A DNA stretch of 12,309 nt from Elusimicrobiota bacterium (GTDB lineage: Bacteria; Elusimicrobiota; Elusimicrobia; UBA1565; UBA9628), in contig JAHFCD010000012.1 in the NCBI GenBank assembly GCA_023249695.1, forward strand, positions 1 to 12,309. The letters are read 5' to 3'. The number at the start of each line of letters is the position of its first letter. Positions within the stretch are counted from its first letter, which is position 1. This document shows positions 1 to 5,668 of this stretch, one piece after another. A program made the translations under genes and the position numbers. A model generated the notes under the pieces. It was not told the origin of the DNA and did no database searches. It was given only the letters and a program-made list of their open reading frames with translations.

Positions 1-384
1 GTCGGCGAACAGACGGCCGAAGGGCGGCGTGTCGATGTGCTTGACGTCGAGCCGGCTCGTGCCCGGGATGGAGACCGGCTCCTTGTCCTGCTCGGCGACG
101 ACGATCGCGTTCTTCGACACCTTCTTCTTCAGATTCTCGAGCTTGGTGCCCTTGAGGGTGCGGATGTCCGCGTCGATCGCCTTGCGGCGGTGGCCGTGGA
201 TCTCGCCGGCGATGAAGAGGATCACCGCCTGCTTTTCGTCCTCGGGGAGGGATTTGAAGTCCTTATCGTCGGCGGCCAGCTTCTCCGCTTTCTTGACGTC
301 CTTCTTGTTGTAATCCTGCGCCTGAAGGGGCAGGAAGACGCAGACGGCGAACAGGGACGCGGCGAGGAGGGGTCGGGGGTTCAT
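1..384 (-). CDS. Secreted protein of unknown function, partial (C-terminus off the window)
   Basis: An open frame with no stop runs leftward from an ATG at 382-384 to the window edge, giving 128 visible residues. The start MNPRPLLAASLFAVCVF and the LQAQ stretch near residues 20-23 form a typical Sec signal peptide. Cys15 lies inside the hydrophobic core and is followed by more hydrophobic residues, so it is not a convincing lipobox. The mature part is Lys- and Asp-rich (about residues 24-56), has a short hydrophobic run (AVILFIAGEI, 53-62), and then a basic stretch ending LKKKV. I do not recognise a family. The start is supported by the signal peptide and by a promoter whose predicted transcription start falls on the ATG itself. 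There is no Shine-Dalgarno sequence. The real product could be much longer, so function cannot be judged. Confidence 0.72.
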   Translation of the reverse strand, partial: MNPRPLLAASLFAVCVFLPLQAQDYNKKDVKKAEKLAADDKDFKSLPEDEKQAVILFIAGEIHGHRRKAIDADIRTLKGTKLENLKKKVSKNAIVVAEQDKEPVSIPGTSRLDVKHIDTPPFGRLFAD

Positions 385-390
385 AGTGGG

Positions 391-419
391 AGTATGGGTC
401 CGGAAGCCCCGGCCGTCAA
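391..419 (-). promoter_or_regulatory. Sigma70-type promoter for the leftward secreted-protein gene, leaderless geometry
   Basis: On the - strand TTGACG (414-419) is followed after 17 bases by CATACT (391-396). Six bases separate the -10 box from the ATG at 384, so the expected transcription start falls on the A of the start codon. No Shine-Dalgarno sequence fits in the leader. This is read from the sequence only; no transcript data support it. Confidence 0.55.
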
Positions 420-484
420 GCCCCTGGATCTCCCGGTTCATGGGGGCTGCCGGTCGCGCCTCATGCGAGCTCGAGTCGTCGCGT

Positions 485-547
485 CCGGCGGGATGATCCT
501 CCGGGCCCGGCGACCGCGCGCCGGCTCCCTGCGGATCATCCCGCCGG
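485..547. repeat. Inverted repeat with perfect 15-bp arms and a nested hairpin
   Basis: The arms CCGGCGGGATGATCC (485-499) and GGATCATCCCGCCGG (533-547) are exact reverse complements. The 33-base loop contains a second stem, CCGGCG (507-512) with CGCCGG (519-524). Five more outer bases (469-473 and 557-561) can also pair. There is no T-run beside it, so it does not look like an intrinsic terminator. It could be a structured RNA, a REP-like dispersed repeat, or a protein site. Confidence 0.6.
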
Positions 548-610
548 CCTACCTGGCGAGCTTGTACGGGGCGACCTCCGCCGACATGCGGGTATGACGA
601 CTTGGAGTTG

Positions 611-632
611 GCGTTTCCAACGTTGGAAACGC
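611..632. promoter_or_regulatory. Perfect 22-bp palindrome, likely operator
   Basis: The half-site GCGTTTCCAAC is followed directly by its exact reverse complement with no spacer. The centre lies about 90 bases upstream of the predicted transcription start of the methyltransferase gene. Even-length perfect symmetry of this size is typical of dimeric helix-turn-helix regulators. A hairpin would have no loop, which argues for a DNA-level protein site. No regulator gene is in the window, so the binder is unknown. Confidence 0.55.
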
Positions 633-675
633 TGCGGATGACGCATGTGATAGCGCCGAACGGAGCCCCGACACC

Positions 676-704
676 TTGACGGCTTGGCGCGGCGCCGTTA
701 AGCT
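676..704 (+). promoter_or_regulatory. Sigma70-type promoter for the methyltransferase-lgt operon
   Basis: TTGACG (676-681), a 17-base spacer and TAAGCT (699-704) give a good -35/-10 pair. The predicted start near 711 leaves an 11-base leader containing AGGAG (713-717), four bases before the ATG at 722. This gene therefore has a short but Shine-Dalgarno-bearing leader, unlike four other genes in the window. Confidence 0.5.
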
Positions 705-721
705 TAGGGTCCAGGAGCTTC

Positions 722-1891
722 ATGTCCAAACTCGATCAAGCCGGCGACGCGATGAACTGGATGTTCCCGACCATGCCGTATACGATCCGCATCTCTTATA
801 AAGGAGCCAGCCGGACCGTGGGCTCCGGGCCCGAGAAGGTGGAGATGGCGTGCAAGACCGAGGCCGCGGTCGCGGCGCTCGCGCGGCAGGATCTGTCCGA
901 GTTCCTCGATCATTACGCGATGGGCGACGCCGACCTCAACGGCGACATGTACGCCTTCGTCGGCGCGCGCAACTTCGTGCGCCAGGACCAGCTGTGGCGC
1001 ATCAAGCTCAAGCACCAGCTGCGCTACGTGACGACCGCGCTTTTCCCCTCGAACATCCGGCGCAAGCTGCGGGCGGTGAGCTCGCACTACGACCTGCCCA
1101 ACGAGTTCATTCTCTCGTATCTGGACAAACGGACGAAGGCGTACTCCTGCGCGATGTGGAAGGATCCGCTCAAGATCGGGGGCCTCGACGATCAGACGCT
1201 CGACGACGCCCAGTACGACAAGTTCGACCAGGCGCTGACCGCTCTGCAGGTCCAGCCCGGCGACAAGTTCATCGACATCGGCACGGGCTACGGCTTCGCG
1301 CCGCACCTGGCCGAGACGAAGTACGGCTGCAAGAACACGCTGGGCATCACGCTGTCGCAGAACCAGGTCGACGACGGCTTCTCGAAGAACTTGAAGCTGC
1401 TCCATTATCTCGAGGTTCCGGCCGACGGCAGCTTCGACAAGCTCCACACCTGCGGCATGATCAGCCACCTCGACCGCTCCGAGATCGAACGCTACTACCG
1501 GCATTGCTACGGCCTCCTCAAGAGCGGCGGCAAGGCCTGGTTCCACGCGATCATCCCGCCCGCCAACGACGCGGGGCTGACCAACTACACGACGATCTCG
1601 GGCACGTTCTCGCAAAAGTACGTCTTCCCCGACCATTTCCAGTTCCCGATCCACGTGCACCTGAAGATCATCGAGAAGCTCGGCTTCCGGGTGAAGCACA
1701 TCAACTTCCGCTACGGCCATTACGCGAAGACCCTGCGGCACTGGTACAAGCTGTACGTCGATAATCTGCCCCAGACGCGGCACATGATCACGCCCACGAT
1801 CGAGCGGGCCTGGCACCTGTACCTGACCTACGCGTCGATGGTGGACGGCCCGAACTCGGTGCTCAAGCAGATCCTCTGCGAGAAGCCCTGA
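722..1891 (+). CDS. Cyclopropane-fatty-acyl-phospholipid synthase-family SAM methyltransferase
   Basis: The 389-residue protein matches the full length of the CFA synthase family, which transfers a methylene or methyl group from S-adenosylmethionine to unsaturated acyl chains of membrane phospholipids. Residues 1-115 are the N-terminal lipid-binding part, including MGDADLNGD (67-75). The catalytic part has SHYDLPNEF (121-129), YSCAMW with Cys143, and the SAM-binding loop DIGTGYG (185-191). It also has WFHAI with His275 and Ile277, and GHYAKTLRHWY with Tyr334. These correspond to the bicarbonate-site residues Cys139, His266, Ile268 and Tyr317 of E. coli CFA. The fifth, Glu239 (FEH motif), is replaced: GMISH has Ser248. 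It may therefore be a methyltransferase or an altered cyclopropane synthase rather than a standard Cfa, so I give no gene symbol. It is followed after one base by lgt. Confidence 0.85.
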   Translation: MSKLDQAGDAMNWMFPTMPYTIRISYKGASRTVGSGPEKVEMACKTEAAVAALARQDLSEFLDHYAMGDADLNGDMYAFVGARNFVRQDQLWRIKLKHQLRYVTTALFPSNIRRKLRAVSSHYDLPNEFILSYLDKRTKAYSCAMWKDPLKIGGLDDQTLDDAQYDKFDQALTALQVQPGDKFIDIGTGYGFAPHLAETKYGCKNTLGITLSQNQVDDGFSKNLKLLHYLEVPADGSFDKLHTCGMISHLDRSEIERYYRHCYGLLKSGGKAWFHAIIPPANDAGLTNYTTISGTFSQKYVFPDHFQFPIHVHLKIIEKLGFRVKHINFRYGHYAKTLRHWYKLYVDNLPQTRHMITPTIERAWHLYLTYASMVDGPNSVLKQILCEKP

Positions 1892-1892
1892 G

Positions 1893-2735
1893 ATGCATCC
1901 GGTCCTGTGGCGCTGCGCCGACGGCACCACGTTTTCCACGTACGCCGTCCTCACCGCGCTGGGCTACCTGAGCGGCATCGCCTGGCTGCGGACCCAGGTC
2001 CGGAACATGCAGGGGACGCCGGCGCTGTTTTATTCCTTGGTGGGAACCTTGCTCGTCGCGGCCCTGTCGGGGGGTAAGCTCGGCTTTTTTCTCGTCGAAT
2101 GGCGCGCGTTCTCCGGGAATCCCGGCCTGATGCTGCGCGAGTGGAACACGGGCTGGGTGTTCTGGTCGGGCTTCCTGCTCGCCTGCCTCGCGGGGGCCTT
2201 TTATCAGGTCTGGTACAACAAGACCCACCGCCCGCGCGCCTATCTTCCGGTCGCCGACTACTTCGGGACGGCGCTCGCGCTGGGCCACGTGTTCGGCCGC
2301 ATCGGCTGCTGGGCCGAGGGCTGCTGCCACGGCCGCCCGACGGGCCTCCCCTGGGGCTACGCCGTCCTGGAGTCCGGCTCGAGCGTCCCGCCGCAGCTGC
2401 TCGGCGTGCTCCTCCATCCGACCCAGCTCTACGAGGCCTTCGGCGAGGCCGTGGCCGCAGTGCTGCTCATCGGCTGGGTGCTGCCGCGCATCCGCGCGGG
2501 GAAGTACCGCTACGGCACGGCGTTCCTCGGCTACATGCTGTACTACTCGATCCTGAGATTCCTGCTCGAGTTCCTGCGCGGCGACGACCGGGGCGTCCTG
2601 CTGTCGTCGGCGCTGTCGCCGTCGCAGTGGATCTCGCTCGGCGCGGGCCTCGCGGCCGCGTGGGCTCTGAAGTCGCGCGGCGTGATCGAGCGCGATCCGA
2701 AAACGCGCACGATCTACGCGGACGGAAAACCCTGA
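1893..2735 (+). CDS. lgt: Prolipoprotein diacylglyceryl transferase, Cys-Cys type
   Basis: Lgt moves the diacylglyceryl group of phosphatidylglycerol onto the lipobox cysteine of prolipoproteins in the inner membrane. The 280-residue product has several hydrophobic segments, for example near 14-31, 45-67, 86-105 and 184-199. It carries the family signature GRIGCWAEGCCHGRPT (135-150), HPTQLYEA (175-182) and RFLLEFLRGDDRG (222-234). Arg136, Arg222 and Glu226 sit where Arg143, Arg239 and Glu243 of E. coli Lgt are expected. The signature has GCC in place of the E. coli NGE pattern, and the E. coli HGG segment is replaced by WSG (91-93). This variant is common in the wider family, so activity on lipoproteins is likely but not certain. 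The ATG lies one base after the methyltransferase stop, and no strong Shine-Dalgarno is visible, so translation is probably coupled. A lipoprotein gene lies at 7072-7926. Confidence 0.85.
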   Translation: MHPVLWRCADGTTFSTYAVLTALGYLSGIAWLRTQVRNMQGTPALFYSLVGTLLVAALSGGKLGFFLVEWRAFSGNPGLMLREWNTGWVFWSGFLLACLAGAFYQVWYNKTHRPRAYLPVADYFGTALALGHVFGRIGCWAEGCCHGRPTGLPWGYAVLESGSSVPPQLLGVLLHPTQLYEAFGEAVAAVLLIGWVLPRIRAGKYRYGTAFLGYMLYYSILRFLLEFLRGDDRGVLLSSALSPSQWISLGAGLAAAWALKSRGVIERDPKTRTIYADGKP

Positions 2736-2763
2736 CGGACCCGGGCCGGCGAGGGGCCGTCAG
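2726..2763 (-). terminator. Hairpin between convergent genes, probable terminator for the - strand peptidase operon
   Basis: CTGACGG (2732-2738) and CCGTCAG (2757-2763) pair perfectly. After one mismatch, CCC (2740-2742) and GGG (2753-2755) extend the stem. On the - strand the stem is followed by GG and then TTTT (2726-2729), which fits an intrinsic terminator with a weak T-run. On the + strand the T-run is poorer. Both stop codons (lgt at 2733-2735, peptidase at 2760-2762) lie in the arms. Confidence 0.5.
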
Positions 2764-4796
2764 CTCTTGCCGGGCTTGAGGCCGATGCTCTCGAGGAACG
2801 CGTCCTCGTTGGGCTCGCGGCCGAGGAAGGCCTTCAGCGAGTCCATCTCGTCGCGCGAGGAGCCGCGCTCGAGGATCTCGGTGCGGTAGCGCCGTCCGAG
2901 GACCGGGCTGAGGACGCCCTCGGCTTTGAAGCGGGAGAACATGTCCTCGGCGTAGACCTTGGACCACAGGTAGCCGTAGTAGCCCGCGTCGTAGCCCATC
3001 AGGTGGCCGAAGCTCGCCTCGGGGTGGGTGCCGGCGGACGTCGGGATCATCGCGATGTCGGAGGCCAGCCGCGCGTACGCCGCGGTGGTGTCGGCGGGGG
3101 GCGCGCCGTGGTAGAGTTGGTCCACCGACCCGAACAGGAGCTGGCGCAGGTTCACGAGGCCGGAGTTGACGTTCTTGGCCGCGAGCATCTTGCCCAGCAG
3201 CTCGTTGGGCAGCTTCTTCGAGTGGTCGAGGTAGTGGCCCGACAGCGACTGCAGGACCTCGCCGTCCCAGACCCAGTTCTCGAGCATCTGCGACGGGGCC
3301 TCGACGAAGTCGCGCGCGGTCGCCGAGCCGGCGAAGCGGCCGTATTTCGCCTTGGTCAGGGTCTGGTGCATGATGTGGCCGAACTCGTGGAAGAACGTCT
3401 CGACCTCGTCGTGCGTGAGCAATGACGGGCGGTCCTTGGTCGATTTATTGAAGTTCGCGACCATCGAGGACACCGGCTTCTGGTAGCGGCCGTCGGTCAG
3501 CGCTCGGCCGGTGATCATCGAGAACGCGGCGGCGTGCTTGTACTTGCCCTCGCGCGGGAACAGGTCGAGGTAGAAGTACGCGATCGGGTCGCCGCCCGCG
3601 GCGTCGGTGATCTCGAAGAGTTTCACATCGGGATGCCACGTCGCGGCGTCCTCGATGCGGCGGAACTTGAGGCCGAGCAGCTTCTGATAGACGCCGAGCA
3701 TCTGCTCGGTCACGTAGTCGGCGGGGAAGTACTCCTTGATCTTTTGGGCGTCCACGGCGTACTTGGCCTTCTTGAGCTGGTTGTCGTAGAAGCGCCAGTC
3801 CCACGCATTGAAGCGGCCGTCGGAGGCCCGCCCTTCGAAGACGTACTTGAGAGACTTCAGCGTCAGGAGCTCGTCGGCGCCGAGCACCTTGAGCTTCTTG
3901 CGCAGGCGGGCGACGAAGCCGGCCACGGTCTTCGGGTCCTTCGCCATGCGATCCTCGAGGATGAAGTGCGCGTGCGTCGGGTAGCCGAGGAGATTGGCGG
4001 CCTTCAGGCGCAGGGCCAGGACCTCCTTGAGTACCGGCAGGTTCTGCAGCGAGGCCCGGTCGTTGAACTTGGCCTCCATGACGCGGCGCGCGGCGGGGTT
4101 GGAGGAGTTCTCCATGAACGGGAAGTAGTCCGGGTAATCGAGGCCGACCTTGTACTTGCCGTCGACCTTCTCCAGGCGCGCGACGAAGTCCTCGGGCAGG
4201 CCGTCGAGCTCGGACTTGTCGAACAGCGCGAAATCCTTGTACTCGTTGATGTTCTTGCCGAAGGTCGCCTCGAGCTCGACGAGCTTCTTGCGCAGCGCGA
4301 CGACCTCGTCGCGCTTGTCCTTGGGCAGCTCGAGGCCGGAGCGCTTGAAGTCGAGCAGCTCCTTCTCGACGAGGCGCTTCGACTCGCCGTTGAGCGCCTC
4401 GCCCTTGGCCGCGTACTCCTTGAGCGCGCGGTACAGGTCCTCGCGCGAGTAGACGTCGACGGAGAACTGCCCGAGCAAGGTCTCGCAGTCGTTGCCGGCG
4501 TCGCGCACGGAGGAGGAGACCGAGACGTACTTGAGGAAGGTGTCGGACGCGGTGTTGTCCGAGAGGTCGGAGCCGATCTGGTCGAGCGCCCAGGGCGTGT
4601 TGTCGAACGTACGGCTTCCCGCGGGCATGCGCGCGACGGCCTCGAGCGCGGCCTCGGCGCGCTTCTTGGCCGAGCGGCAGTCCGCCATCAGCTCCTGCGC
4701 CGTCGGCTCGTAGCGCAAGGTCGAGGCGGGGAGGAACGGCGCGGACGCCGCGGACGCGGCCGACGACAAAACGAGCAGCAAGAAGGCGTTTTTCAT
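2760..4796 (-). CDS. Secreted M3-family zinc oligopeptidase
   Basis: M3 peptidases (thimet oligopeptidase, OpdA and Dcp relatives) cleave short peptides in an enclosed zinc active site. From the ATG at 4796 the protein has 678 residues, the usual length of bacterial M3A enzymes. The zinc motif HEFGH is at residues 470-474, within a longer FFHEFGHIMHQTLT. The third ligand is the Glu of DFVEAPSQ (Glu499). The conserved C-terminal GHLMGYDAGYYGYLWSKVY starts near 597. Residues 1-19 (MKNAFLLLVLSSAASAASA) are a clear Sec signal peptide, so the enzyme works outside the cytoplasm, whereas many M3 enzymes are cytosolic. A TTG start at 4811 is open in frame, but it lies in a poor context and would add five residues before the signal peptide. 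A -10-like box ends six bases before the ATG, favouring 4796. It lies 56 bases downstream of the unknown secreted gene. Confidence 0.93.
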   Translation of the reverse strand: MKNAFLLLVLSSAASAASAPFLPASTLRYEPTAQELMADCRSAKKRAEAALEAVARMPAGSRTFDNTPWALDQIGSDLSDNTASDTFLKYVSVSSSVRDAGNDCETLLGQFSVDVYSREDLYRALKEYAAKGEALNGESKRLVEKELLDFKRSGLELPKDKRDEVVALRKKLVELEATFGKNINEYKDFALFDKSELDGLPEDFVARLEKVDGKYKVGLDYPDYFPFMENSSNPAARRVMEAKFNDRASLQNLPVLKEVLALRLKAANLLGYPTHAHFILEDRMAKDPKTVAGFVARLRKKLKVLGADELLTLKSLKYVFEGRASDGRFNAWDWRFYDNQLKKAKYAVDAQKIKEYFPADYVTEQMLGVYQKLLGLKFRRIEDAATWHPDVKLFEITDAAGGDPIAYFYLDLFPREGKYKHAAAFSMITGRALTDGRYQKPVSSMVANFNKSTKDRPSLLTHDEVETFFHEFGHIMHQTLTKAKYGRFAGSATARDFVEAPSQMLENWVWDGEVLQSLSGHYLDHSKKLPNELLGKMLAAKNVNSGLVNLRQLLFGSVDQLYHGAPPADTTAAYARLASDIAMIPTSAGTHPEASFGHLMGYDAGYYGYLWSKVYAEDMFSRFKAEGVLSPVLGRRYRTEILERGSSRDEMDSLKAFLGREPNEDAFLESIGLKPGKS

Positions 4797-4802
4797 AGTT
4801 GA

Positions 4803-4808
4803 ATGATA
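4803..4808 (-). promoter_or_regulatory. Candidate -10 box for the M3 peptidase gene, leaderless geometry
   Basis: On the - strand TATCAT ends six bases before the ATG at 4796, which would put the transcription start on the A of the ATG. It is preceded by a T-run. I see no good -35 at normal spacing. No Shine-Dalgarno sequence precedes the ATG. This is weaker than the comparable sites at 391 and 8405. Confidence 0.35.
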
Positions 4809-4852
4809 CAAAAAGGAGCTTGGTGCCGGGCTTGCCGGTAAGCCGCCCTCTC

Positions 4853-5668
4853 CTACTCGCGGATGATGAGTGCGCCGGAGGAGGTGCGGGTCAGGCTGAG
4901 CTTGAGGCCGCCGAGATCCACGGTCGCGCTCGCGTCGAGAGGAAGCTTGGCCTCCGCCAGCGGCCAGGCCTTCGAGGAGAGGCCGTCTTCCTTGGTGAAC
5001 AGGAAGCTGCGCGTGGCGGCGAAGCCGGAGCCGTCGGGCAGGACGTCGGCGTCGTAGGACAGCAGCAGCTCCTGGCCCTTGGCCTTGAAGACGAAGGACT
5101 TGGCCTTGATCGCGTCGAGCAGCGCGCCGGTCTTCATCTCGTGCGCCGGGCCGGCGGTGCCCTGGACGGGGGTCATCTTCAGGGTGCTGCCGCGCACGGG
5201 GCTGAAGATGTTGACGATGACCTTGAAGTTGTAGACCGTTCTCGCGTCGACGCGCGCGTCGATGCCGGCTCCGCGCAGGCGGTTCATGTCGCCCAGCGGC
5301 GCCAGAGCGGTCGTCTTCGGGTCCGAGAAGGTGAAGTATTTATTCGCGAAGGAGGCGTCGGAGGCGATGCCGAGGTCGAGGGTCCGCGCGCCGAACTGCC
5401 TCGCCGTGATGCGCCGGTTGGCCGACATCAGCGCCGCCAAGACGACGCTGCCGACGACCGGGCCGGGCGCGGCCCACGGCTGCATCGGCAGGGGGTTCAG
5501 GGGCTTCTGGATGACGGGCTCTTGTGCCTGCAGGAGGCCGGGATGAACGGCCTGGGGCAGGGCCAGCGTCAGCGCGGCGTCGGCCGAGAAGCGCAGGGCC
5601 TCGAGCGACCGCGCGCCCGCCGGCCCGCAGAGGAGCGCCGCCGCGAGAAGCGCGGAGAGCGCCTTCAT
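4853..5668 (-). CDS. Secreted protein of unknown function, coupled to the M14 carboxypeptidase
   Basis: The 271-residue product starts MKALSALLAAALLCGPAGA, a Sec signal peptide (residues 1-19); Cys14 is preceded by Leu and is not a lipobox. I do not recognise a family. A Pro/Gln-rich stretch (50-70) is followed by a short hydrophobic segment, PVVGSVVLAALM (70-81), that could be a membrane or buried helix. The rest (90-271) alternates charged and hydrophobic residues as in beta-rich domains, for example NFKVIVNIFS (147-156) and LKLSLTRTSSGALIIR (255-270). The ATG shares four bases (ATGA, 5665-5668) with the stop of the carboxypeptidase gene, and GAGG (5676-5679) gives a ribosome site seven bases upstream. 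Tight coupling suggests a partner, inhibitor or substrate-handling role for the peptidases, but this is inference. The same frame runs open far upstream through the carboxypeptidase gene; that extension is not coding. Confidence 0.8.
   Translation of the reverse strand: MKALSALLAAALLCGPAGARSLEALRFSADAALTLALPQAVHPGLLQAQEPVIQKPLNPLPMQPWAAPGPVVGSVVLAALMSANRRITARQFGARTLDLGIASDASFANKYFTFSDPKTTALAPLGDMNRLRGAGIDARVDARTVYNFKVIVNIFSPVRGSTLKMTPVQGTAGPAHEMKTGALLDAIKAKSFVFKAKGQELLLSYDADVLPDGSGFAATRSFLFTKEDGLSSKAWPLAEAKLPLDASATVDLGGLKLSLTRTSSGALIIRE

Larger units (their letters stand above)
385..721. other. Divergent intergenic region, 337 bases
   Basis: This gap lies between the leftward secreted-protein gene and the rightward methyltransferase gene. 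I see no credible coding frame in it: the open frames present are extensions of antisense frames and lack start signals. It holds, in order, the leftward promoter (391-419), a 63-nt inverted repeat (485-547), a perfect 22-bp palindrome (611-632) and the rightward promoter (676-704). Each is listed separately. Confidence 0.7.

Noticed and set aside
704..1954. A 416-codon open frame on the - strand opposite the methyltransferase
   Set aside because: It mirrors a gene with clear CFA-family motifs. Its product is Val/Arg/Leu-rich without domain signatures, as expected of antisense frames in GC-rich DNA.
3534..4802. A 422-codon open frame on the + strand opposite the M3 peptidase
   Set aside because: It is antisense to a gene with an intact HEFGH zinc site. 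The translation is Val/Glu/Leu-rich with no recognisable domain.
4812..4851. Possible intrinsic terminator between the unknown secreted gene and the M3 peptidase gene
   Set aside because: GGCTT/AAGCC and outer GGAG/CTCC can pair before five T, but the stems are short and separated by uneven internal loops. The support is too weak to annotate.
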